Source: Ruminococcus sp. (lineage in GTDB: Bacteria; Bacillota; Clostridia; Oscillospirales; Ruminococcaceae). From it: a stretch of 64,000 bases of DNA. Every line of letters begins with the position of its first letter. Position 1 is the stretch's first letter. This document shows positions 24,672 through 33,261 of the stretch, in pieces. The notes under the pieces were generated by a model. It did no database searches. It was not told where the DNA came from and worked only from the letters and a program-made list of their open reading frames with translations. The stretch is taken from contig JAILFN010000016.1 of the NCBI GenBank assembly GCA_024697545.1, positions 62,001 through 126,000 of the forward strand, read 5' to 3'. A program made the position numbers and the translations under genes.

Positions 24672-26630
24672 TCAGCCTGAAGGCTCGATGCCGTTTTGCT
24701 CGTCCAGCATCTCCTGCACCTTGTTGTCGAAGGTCAGGAAATGGCTCAGCTGTTCTATCGGTATCGGGCGGGAATACTTGTAGCCCTGAAGATAGCTCGC
24801 CGACATCTTCATGCAGTGCGCCTCATCGCTGTCGTTCTCAACGCCTTCAAAAAGCACCGAGTAGTCAAGCTGGTTGAACATATTCGCAAAGGTGCATACC
24901 ATAAATTCCGAGCTGTCGCTCTTGTTGGATTCTATCAGCATCGAACGGTCGAACTTGATGATGTCGAAGGGTATCTCCATAATACGCTCAAAGTTTGAAT
25001 AGCCCGTGCCGAAGTCGTCGAGGTAGAACTTTATGCCGCGCCGCTGCAAGTCGATCACGCGCTGTTTTACGAGGCTGAAATCCGATTCGCTCCTGCTCTC
25101 GGTTATCTCTACCGCGATCTTTCCGTAGGGTATCTTGTTGGCTTCGATTATCCTGCAAACGTCATCGCAGAAGGTGTCGCAGCGCAGGTCTATCGCCGAG
25201 AAGTTTACCGATATCCGCTGGATATGGTAGCCGGCTTCGAGCAGGATGTGTATCTGCTTGCAGACCTTGTTGAGTATCGTCATGCTGAGGGTGTGTATCT
25301 GCCCGTGCTGCTCGGCTATCGAGATGAACTGATCGGGATAGAGCAGGCTGCCGTCCTCTCCTCGCAGACGCATGAGGGCTTCGGCGGTGTCGTACTTTCC
25401 AGTCAGCAGGCTGTAAACGGGCTGGCAGTATACCAGCACGCGCTCGTCATCAAAGTCGCCGCGGCTTTGGATATCATTAAGCTCCCTGAGTATGTCTGCC
25501 TTTGAGCGGTAACGGGCTATGTCCTCGGCGGTGGTGTAGTGTACCGAGTTTATCGGCAGCTCCTTCTCGATATGATCGAGGAAGTTTATAACGTCTTTGG
25601 CGGAGGTGAAATCGGAAGAGGTCTTTAGCACCGTTACCTTGAAATCCAGCTTGAATTTTGAGTAGCTGCGCTTGAATGCGTCTATGATCTGTAGGGTGGT
25701 GCGTTCGGGGTTCTCCTTTTTGCTGGCATAGAAAGCCAGCGTAAGATGGTCGTGCGGAAGCCTGTAAAGCACGCCGCGGACGTTGCTGTCACGGAAGAAC
25801 TTGTTGAATTCAAGGTGTACCTCCTGAGATTTTGCGAGCTCGGAGCTGAAGCCTGCGATATGTGTATTAAGGATATACATAGGGCGGTTCTTGTCCAGAG
25901 CCGAGTCAAGCTCGGGGTAAAGGAAGCTGTCGGAAACGGCACCCGTGTCAACGTCGTAAGGATTGGCGTGGAAGAAGAAGATAAGCCCCAGCACGGGGAA
26001 GAAATACGCAAGCGTCGTGTATGAAGTCTGCCCGTGCCTGCCTTGAATACCCATCATAAGCAGCGTTGTAAGGATAGAGCCGAACAGTCCGCGGAACACC
26101 TGCTTTATCAGCCTGTTTCGGTGCTTTATGAGCAGATAGAATATGATCGCCGTAAGTATTACGAACATAATGGCGTAAAGGTTGCGCTGCGGGTTCTTGT
26201 GGACTTCCCCCGAAGCGTCGATGTAATAGCCGACCTTTAGCAGAGAAAGCACAAGATCGGCGAGCACGGTAAAGAGCGACAAGACCGAGACTAAGCGGAG
26301 ATAGCGCTTTCTTCTTTCCGCCGAAAGCCAAAGCGGCACGCTTATATAGCTTATATAAAGCACAAGCACCGCAAGTATGCAGAAGTTGTGCGTTGAGCGC
26401 AGCAGGTAGATCAAAACGGGGTTGGCTCTGTTGATAAGCGCGTGGCTCTGGATATTGGTGACAGACGACACGAATATCAGACACATCATGCAGACGATGG
26501 ATCTTATCCTGCCCGAGCCGCGCAGATAGCTTTGGAATAGAAATATCGAGCAGCATATGCAGATAGCCATGACGGAGATATCGGCAACGACCGAGTAATC
26601 AGCCGTAAATAAGTTGCTTCTGTCGATCAT
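24672..26630 (-). CDS. Membrane-bound EAL-domain cyclic-di-GMP phosphodiesterase
   Basis: 652 residues. The N-terminal 225 hold about seven membrane helices, followed by a degenerate GGDEF-like region (about 235-375) without a GGDEF motif, and an EAL domain (about 395-635). The catalytic set looks complete: EALMR (Glu417), SVNFS, VEITES, LDDFGTGYSN (Asp538, Asp539), IIKFDRS, LFEGVEN and LQGYKYSRP. It should hydrolyse c-di-GMP to pGpG in response to a membrane signal. ATG 26630 is preferred since AAAGGA lies 9 bases ahead; the ATG at 26639 touches that RBS. It has its own promoter and terminator. Confidence 0.88.
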   Translation of the reverse strand: MIDRSNLFTADYSVVADISVMAICICCSIFLFQSYLRGSGRIRSIVCMMCLIFVSSVTNIQSHALINRANPVLIYLLRSTHNFCILAVLVLYISYISVPLWLSAERRKRYLRLVSVLSLFTVLADLVLSLLKVGYYIDASGEVHKNPQRNLYAIMFVILTAIIFYLLIKHRNRLIKQVFRGLFGSILTTLLMMGIQGRHGQTSYTTLAYFFPVLGLIFFFHANPYDVDTGAVSDSFLYPELDSALDKNRPMYILNTHIAGFSSELAKSQEVHLEFNKFFRDSNVRGVLYRLPHDHLTLAFYASKKENPERTTLQIIDAFKRSYSKFKLDFKVTVLKTSSDFTSAKDVINFLDHIEKELPINSVHYTTAEDIARYRSKADILRELNDIQSRGDFDDERVLVYCQPVYSLLTGKYDTAEALMRLRGEDGSLLYPDQFISIAEQHGQIHTLSMTILNKVCKQIHILLEAGYHIQRISVNFSAIDLRCDTFCDDVCRIIEANKIPYGKIAVEITESRSESDFSLVKQRVIDLQRRGIKFYLDDFGTGYSNFERIMEIPFDIIKFDRSMLIESNKSDSSEFMVCTFANMFNQLDYSVLFEGVENDSDEAHCMKMSASYLQGYKYSRPIPIEQLSHFLTFDNKVQEMLDEQNGIEPSG

Positions 26631-26680
26631 TCCGCTCATTCCTTTCCGTATCGGGACGCAGTTGTCCGCTCATTAAAATT

Positions 26681-26709
26681 ATTATAACATATTTTACGAG
26701 AATTGTCAA
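26681..26709 (-). promoter_or_regulatory. Promoter of the EAL gene
   Basis: Minus strand TTGACA (26709-26704), 17-base spacer, TATAAT (26686-26681): full consensus. Confidence 0.85.
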
Positions 26710-27031
26710 TATACGATATTAGTCTTATCGAGTGTTGTTTTAAATTGTATAATCTGACGAATCGGGTAGGATATAGCAGCAGACGGAACTGACGGGCAGG
26801 GAGGAGGATGGGCTGCAAATGTTGCGGTTCGATGAATGCAGCAACGTTTAGTAAAATGAAATAACTAAATATGTAAAAGTTTACAGAGATTTTATATTTC
26901 AATATCGCGGAGAAGGTGGGTTACAAAAAGAAAGAATTTGTCACCGAATTGTCACAAGTTTTGCAACGGAGCATTTTCTGCGGTACATTTTTTTGAACTC
27001 GCGCGGTTCAACATCTTCCGGAACGCGGCTA
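26710..27031. other. Intergenic stretch between EAL and mraZ promoters
   Basis: No gene is supported. A GGGAGGAGGATGGGCTGCA segment near 26800-26817 is followed by overlapping inverted repeats (GCTGCA/TGCAGC and GTTGC/GCAAC) covering 26812-26850, which could be part of an unannotated small RNA. An isolated TATAAT at 26748-26753 lacks a good -35. Confidence 0.35.
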
Positions 27032-27060
27032 TTGACATATACAATATATTGTGTTATAAT
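27032..27060 (+). promoter_or_regulatory. Distal promoter of the dcw cluster
   Basis: TTGACA (27032-27037), 17-base spacer, TATAAT (27055-27060). It gives an mraZ leader of about 300 bases containing GTTAC/GTAAC and GGCGT/ACGCC hairpins (27107-27161). Confidence 0.8.
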
Positions 27061-27237
27061 GTATGCAATGAACCACAGAATGTCAGACGGCAGCCGACGG
27101 GCGTTAAACGCTTAAAGGTTACGCCGCCTGTAACATCTCTCTTTGAACGTTACCACTTTGTAACCGAATCACGGACTATATAACATTGCTGTCCAAAAAA
27201 TCACCCTGCAAACCCACATTTGCAGTACCTCTCCCTG

Positions 27238-27266
27238 TTGATTTTTTTGAGAACATGGTGTATAAT
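27238..27266 (+). promoter_or_regulatory. Proximal promoter of mraZ
   Basis: TTGATT (27238-27243), 17-base spacer, TATAAT (27261-27266). The start point would fall just before the MraZ-type boxes. Confidence 0.75.
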
Positions 27267-27281
27267 ATAGGCGCAGGGGTG

Positions 27282-27301
27282 AAAAGTGTGCAAAAGTGGG
27301 G
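27282..27301 (+). promoter_or_regulatory. Tandem MraZ-type binding boxes
   Basis: AAAAGTGTGC and AAAAGTGGGG stand in direct repeat with exactly 10-bp spacing, followed by a third A-rich start (AAAAATT). An inverted AAAGTGCGC lies at 27323-27331 (minus strand). Tandem short boxes with helical-turn spacing in front of mraZ are the known target of MraZ (TGGG repeats in E. coli, AAAGTG-type boxes in mollicutes), so autorepression of the dcw operon is likely. Confidence 0.6.
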
Positions 27302-27363
27302 AAAAATTCCTGCATTGTGGTTTGCGCACTTTCCTCTGCAACGAAAAGCGGGGAGGGATATAT

Positions 27364-27795
27364 GTGGCTGAGCTGATGCTGAAGGGTACCTATACCCAGT
27401 CGGTCGATGTCAAGGGCAGAATGGCGTTTCCCGCCAAGCTGCGTGAAGCGGTCGGCGAACAGCTTATCCTTACCAAGGGCGTAGGCGGCTGCATATTCGT
27501 ATACACTCCCGAGGTCTTCTCGCAGAAGGCGGAAAGACTGAATTCATTGCCTATGGCAAAGGCACTCACCCTGCAAAGGTCGTTCATGGCGAACGCCGCT
27601 GATGTTGAGACAGACAAGCAGGGAAGAGCGCTGATACCCGCACGGCTCAGGGAGCTTGCGGGCATCGAGGGCGAGGCTGTGGTGATAGGCGTGTCCGATC
27701 ACTGCGAGATCTGGTCGCCCGAAAGATGGGCTGAGCTTAACGACAGCATTTCCGATGAGGATTTCCTTGCGGCACTGGAGGGCGCTGATTTTTAA
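27364..27795 (+). CDS. mraZ: Transcriptional regulator MraZ
   Basis: 143 residues, the usual length. Two AbrB-like half-domains carry the DxxxR motif: VDVKGRMAFPAKLRE and ETDKQGRALIPARLRELA. GTG 27364 is chosen since GGGAGGG is 6 bases ahead; longer in-frame starts overlap the promoter-proximal boxes and the later ATG 27376 is too far from the RBS. MraZ forms ring-shaped oligomers and represses the dcw cluster it heads. Its stop overlaps the rsmH start by one base (TAATG). Confidence 0.95.
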   Translation: MAELMLKGTYTQSVDVKGRMAFPAKLREAVGEQLILTKGVGGCIFVYTPEVFSQKAERLNSLPMAKALTLQRSFMANAADVETDKQGRALIPARLRELAGIEGEAVVIGVSDHCEIWSPERWAELNDSISDEDFLAALEGADF

Positions 27796-28745
27796 TGAGC
27801 GAATTTAAACATATTTCGGTGCTGCTCCACGAGACTGTCGGAGCGCTGAACGTCAGACCCGACGGTATCTATGTTGACGGTACGGCAGGCGGCGGCGGAC
27901 ATTCATATGAGCTTGCAAGGCAGCTCGATCCGCAAAAGGGCAGGCTTTATGCCTTTGACCGCGACCCCGAGGCTATCGCGGCGGCGGGCAAAAGGCTTGA
28001 GGGTCTTCCCGCAACACTGATACACGCGACATTTGATGAGATGAAAGAACAGCTCGAAGAGCTTGGTATAAAAAAGGTAGACGGCGTCATGCTCGACCTC
28101 GGGGTGTCTTCAAGGCAGCTCGATGAGGCAGAGCGCGGGTTTTCATATCACAACGACGCACCGCTTGACATGAGGATGTCGGGCGAGGGGCTCTCCGCCC
28201 GCGATGTTGTGAATGGATACTCCTACGAACGGCTGAGGACTATTCTCTTTGATTACGGCGAGGAAAAGTTCGCCCCCGCGATCGCTAAGGCGATAGTTTC
28301 GGCAAGGGAGAAGAAGCCGATAGAAACGACCCTTGAACTTGCGGAGCTTGTAAAGGCCTCCGTGCCGCAGAGGGTAAGGCGTGAGAAAAATCCCTGCAAA
28401 AAGACATTTCAGGCGATACGCATCGAGGTCAACGATGAACTCGGACAGCTTGACCGCGCGATGGATACCGCTTTCGGACTCCTGAAGGTCGGCGGCAGGC
28501 TCGCGGTGATAACCTTCCACTCGCTCGAGGACAGGATGGTAAAGCGCCGTTTCGCCGAATATACAAAGGGCTGCACCTGCCCGCCCGACTTCCCGCAGTG
28601 CGTCTGCGGCAGAAAGCCGAGAGGAGAGCAGGTCTTCAGAAAGCCCGTGACAGCTTCCGATGAGGAGCTTGATAACAACAACCGCAGCCGAAGCGCAAAG
28701 CTCAGGGCGATAGAAAAGCTCAGAGAGAACGCGACGGACGAATGA
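27795..28745 (+). CDS. rsmH: 16S rRNA (cytosine-1402-N4) methyltransferase
   Basis: 316 residues; SAM-dependent enzyme that modifies C1402 in the ribosomal P site. The SAM loop is VDGTAGGGGHSYELA, then GVMLDLGVSSRQLDEAERGFSYH and ITFHSLEDRMVKRRF. A cysteine group (CTCPPDFPQCVCG) near the C-terminus is common in the family. It is translationally coupled to mraZ, the conserved order in bacteria. Confidence 0.96.
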   Translation: MSEFKHISVLLHETVGALNVRPDGIYVDGTAGGGGHSYELARQLDPQKGRLYAFDRDPEAIAAAGKRLEGLPATLIHATFDEMKEQLEELGIKKVDGVMLDLGVSSRQLDEAERGFSYHNDAPLDMRMSGEGLSARDVVNGYSYERLRTILFDYGEEKFAPAIAKAIVSAREKKPIETTLELAELVKASVPQRVRREKNPCKKTFQAIRIEVNDELGQLDRAMDTAFGLLKVGGRLAVITFHSLEDRMVKRRFAEYTKGCTCPPDFPQCVCGRKPRGEQVFRKPVTASDEELDNNNRSRSAKLRAIEKLRENATDE

Positions 28746-28823
28746 TGATATGATGATATGACTGCTGCTCACCCGCTCGGATATCCCGGAGGGGTGACAG
28801 GGATGAAGTGAGGTGAATGGGAT

Positions 28824-29306
28824 ATGGCAACGAGTGTGAATCTGGCGTACAAGTATGACAACGTGACGGCTGACGAGCTGCACGAGGAGGAATACGCCGA
28901 AAAGCTCCGCGATAGAAGAAGTGCCAACAAGCGCAGGAAGAATGCGGCGAACATACGCATCATAGTTGCGGCTGTTATAGTTTTAGCCCTCTTCTCGGTG
29001 ATGACATACGGCAGGGTCGAGCTTTCAAAGCTGTATTCCGAAAAGGCGCAGATGGAGGATCAGCTGATGCTGCTCCATAATGAGAACGTGAGCCTTGAAT
29101 CAGAGCTCGCACAGCAGACGGGTCTCACAAAGGTCGAAGAATACGCAGAAAACAAGCTGGGGCTGAAAAAGCTCGATAAATCTCAGATAGAGTACGTTGA
29201 GGTCGAAGAAAAGACCTCGGCAACGGTCGTCGAGGACCCCGATTCCAACATATTCGTTGACATTCAGGAATGGTTCAACGGCGTGCTGGAATATCTCGGC
29301 GTGTGA
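28824..29306 (+). CDS. ftsL: Cell division protein FtsL-like
   Basis: 160 residues: a charged cytoplasmic N-terminus, one membrane helix (about 44-63), then a leucine-zipper-like coiled coil (LSKLYSEKAQMEDQLMLLHN) and the ENKLGLKKLDKSQIEYVEV segment typical of FtsL/DivIC proteins. The C-terminal 25 residues are an acidic extension. The position between rsmH and the division transpeptidase fits FtsL, which with FtsB and FtsQ activates FtsW/FtsI. Sequence similarity in this family is low, so the call rests on topology and position. Confidence 0.85.
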   Translation: MATSVNLAYKYDNVTADELHEEEYAEKLRDRRSANKRRKNAANIRIIVAAVIVLALFSVMTYGRVELSKLYSEKAQMEDQLMLLHNENVSLESELAQQTGLTKVEEYAENKLGLKKLDKSQIEYVEVEEKTSATVVEDPDSNIFVDIQEWFNGVLEYLGV

Positions 29307-29420
29307 TGAATAAAATATAATAACGGCGGGAAATGCCCCGCACAGGAAAGTTAAGAACATGAATAATGTACTTAGCTTTCTTGTTCTACATAGATATATT
29401 GTTACGGAAGGGAAAGTAAT

Positions 29421-31754
29421 ATGATAGACAGACCAAGTGAACGTATGCGCCGCAGGGTGCTTATATGGCTCACGCTTCTTGTCGCGGTGCTGGTGGGATA
29501 CACCGTTTACTGCATATACAAAGTATCGGTCAAGGAGTCGAAGAAATGGCAGACGCTGGCGAACTCTCAGCAGCTGACCAGCACCACCGTTTCCGCTTCA
29601 CGCGGGACGATCTACGATTCGCAGAATCAGGTGCTGGCACAGAGCGCTACCGTGTATACCGTTTACGCCGACTGTACCATGCTCTGGGAATTTATAAATG
29701 AAAAGGATAAAAAGATAGAGGACTACCGCAAGGCGGTGCTTCTTGAGGACGATGAGGACGAAAGGGCAAAGCTGAATGAAAAGCTGCTGAGCCTTACCAC
29801 CTCGCAGCAGACCTACACCGATCTCTGCAACTTTATGTCGGATGTCCTGAAAATGTCTGTCGGCGATTTTGAAAATGCCGTTGCCGATCCCTCGAATCAG
29901 TATGTTGTACTGAAGAAAGAGGTCGAGAAGACCGACGCCGACAGGATCGAAAAGTTCCTTTCAAAGAACGACCTTGACGGCATCAGGTGCAGCCCTACCA
30001 CAAAAAGATTCTACCCGCAGAATTCTCTTGCGGCAAACGTCATCGGTCACACCGATTACGACGGCATAGGCATCTATGGGCTTGAGGCTTATTACGATGA
30101 CTACCTCTCGGGCGTTGACGGACGGATAATCACCGCTTCGGACAAGTTCGGTTCTGAGATACCTTATAAATACAAGCAGAGCTACGAGGCTCAGGACGGC
30201 GCTTCGCTTTACCTTAACATCGACGTGAACGTTCAGTATTACCTCGAAAAGGCGATGGCTGAGTGCGTTGCCGAAAACAAGCCGCGCGAACGCGCCTGCG
30301 GTATCATCATGAACCCGAAGACGGGTCAGGTCTATGCTATGGCTACCAATTACAGCTACGACCCCAACAAGCCCGCCGAGATCACCGACCCCGCGACCGC
30401 TTCAAAGCTCGCAGGACTTGACCCCGAATCAAAAGAGTATCAGAACGAACGCCTTACCGCATGGAGTATCGAGTGGAAGAACAAGGCTATTTCTGAGCTT
30501 TATATCCCCGGTTCGGTATTTAAGGTAATAACAGGCTCGGCGGCGCTTGAGGAAAAGGCTATCACCACAGAGGACACCTTCTTCTGCGGCACCCACCTTA
30601 AGGTCGAGGACACAGACTTCCACTGCTGGAGTGAGACAGACCACGGCGGTCAGACCCTTCAGCAGGCTATGACCAACTCCTGCAACCCCGCATTCATACA
30701 GATAGGTCAGCGCCTCGGGTTCGATAACTTCTTCAAGTACCTCAATGCTTTCGGCTTCAATGAGCTGACGGGCATAGACCTCCCGGGTGAGGCTTACAGC
30801 TTTACACAGGATCCCGATTCCGCGGGTCTTGTCGAGCTTGCGTCAATGTCCTTCGGACAGACCAACAAGATCACGCCGATACAGATGATAACCGCTTACT
30901 CGGCTGTAATAAACGGCGGATATCTTGTAACACCTCAGGTGGTAAACAGGATAACCGATTCAAACGGCAATATCGTGAAGGAAAACTCCACCGTTGTCAA
31001 GAGACAGGTAATATCCGAGCAGACAAGTGCCGCAATGCGCGATATCCTTGAAAATGTCGTTATCACGGCACCTGGCTCGAATTCATACATACAGGGCTAC
31101 CGCATCGGCGGAAAGTCGGGTACCTCGCAGAAGATAGACCTTGGTGCCCAGGGTGAGACTATCTACGTTGCTTCCTACTGTGCTTTTGCCCCCGCGGACG
31201 ACCCCGAGGTCATCATGCTTTTCATGTGCGATGAGCCGAGCGGCGAGAACTTCTACGGCTCTCAGGTCGCAGCGCCCGTATGCTCCAAGGTGCTCAGCGA
31301 TGTGCTGCCCTACCTCGGCTTCTTCCCCGAATACACCGACGAAGAGCTTGCAGAGCTTGAAGTCAGCGTGCCGAACGTTGAGTACAGGGATATCGACGAA
31401 GCCAAGAAGACGATAAGTGACCTCGGACTTGAAGTCACCGTCATCGGAAGCGGTGATGTCGTGCTGCGTCAGTCGCCTATGGGCGCTACAGTACAGCGCG
31501 GCGGCTCGGTCGTGCTCTACACCGATAACACCACTCCCGCCGAAATGGTATCAGTCCCGAACGTCGAGGGACTTTCAAAGGAATACGCCCGCGAGCTGCT
31601 GCACAGCGTAGGTCTTAACATGACCGTTGACGGCTCTGTCGGAACTACCGATGCCAATGTTTTCGCGACCGAGAACATCATGACGGGAAGGACGGTACCT
31701 GTCGGCACCGCGATACCCGTGGCATTTGAACCATACACTGTAAGCTCACAGTAA
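29421..31754 (+). CDS. Division transpeptidase (class B PBP) with two PASTA domains
   Basis: 777 residues. One membrane helix (about 12-34), PBP dimerisation domain (about 55-235; SRGTIYDSQNQVLA), transpeptidase domain with Ser365 in SVFK, SCN (420-422) and KSGT (565-568), and two C-terminal PASTA repeats (about 648-702 and 709-775). It crosslinks peptidoglycan at the septum together with FtsW. PASTA-bearing relatives include B. subtilis PBP2B and SpoVD; which it corresponds to cannot be told here, since no vegetative/sporulation pair is in view. An insertion rich in charged residues (about 90-150) is long for the family. Confidence 0.93.
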   Translation: MIDRPSERMRRRVLIWLTLLVAVLVGYTVYCIYKVSVKESKKWQTLANSQQLTSTTVSASRGTIYDSQNQVLAQSATVYTVYADCTMLWEFINEKDKKIEDYRKAVLLEDDEDERAKLNEKLLSLTTSQQTYTDLCNFMSDVLKMSVGDFENAVADPSNQYVVLKKEVEKTDADRIEKFLSKNDLDGIRCSPTTKRFYPQNSLAANVIGHTDYDGIGIYGLEAYYDDYLSGVDGRIITASDKFGSEIPYKYKQSYEAQDGASLYLNIDVNVQYYLEKAMAECVAENKPRERACGIIMNPKTGQVYAMATNYSYDPNKPAEITDPATASKLAGLDPESKEYQNERLTAWSIEWKNKAISELYIPGSVFKVITGSAALEEKAITTEDTFFCGTHLKVEDTDFHCWSETDHGGQTLQQAMTNSCNPAFIQIGQRLGFDNFFKYLNAFGFNELTGIDLPGEAYSFTQDPDSAGLVELASMSFGQTNKITPIQMITAYSAVINGGYLVTPQVVNRITDSNGNIVKENSTVVKRQVISEQTSAAMRDILENVVITAPGSNSYIQGYRIGGKSGTSQKIDLGAQGETIYVASYCAFAPADDPEVIMLFMCDEPSGENFYGSQVAAPVCSKVLSDVLPYLGFFPEYTDEELAELEVSVPNVEYRDIDEAKKTISDLGLEVTVIGSGDVVLRQSPMGATVQRGGSVVLYTDNTTPAEMVSVPNVEGLSKEYARELLHSVGLNMTVDGSVGTTDANVFATENIMTGRTVPVGTAIPVAFEPYTVSSQ

Positions 31755-31781
31755 TACACCATACAGTAAGGAAAGATCAAG

Positions 31782-33245
31782 ATGAAATTATCAGAACTGG
31801 TCAGGGAACTCGGCATAGACTGCGGCTCTCTGGCAAATACCGAGCTTGACGGACTGACTTCGGATAACCGCGTCACCCCCGGAAAAAGCTTTGCGTTCGT
31901 TTGTATAAAAGGCAACACCTTCGATGGTCACAGCGCGGCTGCGGCTATGGTGGAAAAGGGCGCGGCGGCAGTATTCTGCGAACACGACCTCGGGCTGCCT
32001 CAGCAGATAATAGTAGAGGACACCCGCGGTATATATCCGCACCTCTGCTCGGCGTGGTTCGGTCACCCCGAAAGGGAGGTCAAGATGCTCGGCGTTACCG
32101 GCACCAACGGCAAGACCACAATAACCACCACCCTGAAAAAGACCCTCATGGCGCTCGGCAAAAAGTCGGGGCTTATCGGCACCTGCCAGAACGAGATAGG
32201 CGATGAGGTGCTGCCGACCGCACGCACCACTCCCGAACCTTACGACCTCTTTGAGCTTCTCCGCAAAATGGCGGACGCGGGCTGCGAATATGTCGTGATG
32301 GAGGTATCATCTCAGGGTCTTGAGCAGAAGAGGACGGGTCCCTGCCGCTTTGAACTTGCGGTGTTCACCAACCTGACTCAGGATCATCTTGATGTTCACG
32401 GCACTATGGAGAACTACTATCAGGCGAAGAAGCTGCTGTTCGATATCAGCGGCGAGGCTCTGATAAACATAGACGATGACCACGGCAGACGCTATCTTGA
32501 AGAGATAACCATACCCGCAAGAACATACTCGGCTGTCGAGCCTGCGGATTACTATGCCGAATCGGTATCGCTCGGCGCAAGCGGCGTGAAGTACGTCTAC
32601 TGCTGCGGCGGCGAGGGCTGCGATAACAGGCACAACGTTACCTTCGCGATGCCCGGGCTCTTCAATGTATCTAATTCGCTGGCTGTTATCGCGGTATGCG
32701 ATATGCTCGGCATAGGCGCAAAGGCTGCGGTGGATAAGATCAATTCAATGACGGGCGTTCGCGGCAGAGCCGAAGTCATACCTACGGGCAGGGATTTCAC
32801 GGTGATATGCGACTACGCACACACCCCCGATGCCGTATCAAACGTGCTGAGGGCTATACGCAACGGCACGGAGGGCAGGCTTGTATGTCTGTTCGGCTGC
32901 GGCGGCAACCGCGATGCGAAAAAGCGTCCGCTGATGGCAAAGGCTGCGGCGGAGAATGCCGACTATCTTATAGTTACGAGCGACAACCCCCGCAACGAAG
33001 ACCCCGATGCGATCATAGAGGATATCCTCAAAGGGCTGGAGGGCAACAGCACTCCTTACACAAGGATCACCGACAGGCGTGAGGCGATATTCTACGCCGT
33101 ACGGAACGCTCGTGCGGGAGATGTCATAGTGCTTGCTGGAAAGGGCCATGAGGATTATCAGATCCTGGCGGGCGGCAAGAAGATACATTTTGACGAGCGC
33201 GAGATAGTAGCTCAGGCGCTCGGTCAGGAAATAGAAACAGATTGA
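31782..33245 (+). CDS. murE: UDP-MurNAc-tripeptide synthetase
   Basis: 487 residues; adds the third amino acid of the stem peptide. The ATP loop is GVTGTNGKTTITTTL, the central ligase motifs include EVSSQGLEQKR and NLTQDHLDVHG, and the C-terminal DNPRNEDP motif marks specificity for meso-diaminopimelate rather than lysine. It uses UDP-MurNAc-L-Ala-D-Glu. It lies 27 bases after the transpeptidase. Confidence 0.95.
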   Translation: MKLSELVRELGIDCGSLANTELDGLTSDNRVTPGKSFAFVCIKGNTFDGHSAAAAMVEKGAAAVFCEHDLGLPQQIIVEDTRGIYPHLCSAWFGHPEREVKMLGVTGTNGKTTITTTLKKTLMALGKKSGLIGTCQNEIGDEVLPTARTTPEPYDLFELLRKMADAGCEYVVMEVSSQGLEQKRTGPCRFELAVFTNLTQDHLDVHGTMENYYQAKKLLFDISGEALINIDDDHGRRYLEEITIPARTYSAVEPADYYAESVSLGASGVKYVYCCGGEGCDNRHNVTFAMPGLFNVSNSLAVIAVCDMLGIGAKAAVDKINSMTGVRGRAEVIPTGRDFTVICDYAHTPDAVSNVLRAIRNGTEGRLVCLFGCGGNRDAKKRPLMAKAAAENADYLIVTSDNPRNEDPDAIIEDILKGLEGNSTPYTRITDRREAIFYAVRNARAGDVIVLAGKGHEDYQILAGGKKIHFDEREIVAQALGQEIETD

Positions 33246-33261
33246 AAGCAGGTGGGTAGAT

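Noticed and set aside
28745-28823. GATGATATGATGATATG repeat after rsmH as a regulatory repeat
   Set aside because: Too short and next to ATG-rich sequence; no pairing or conservation evidence.
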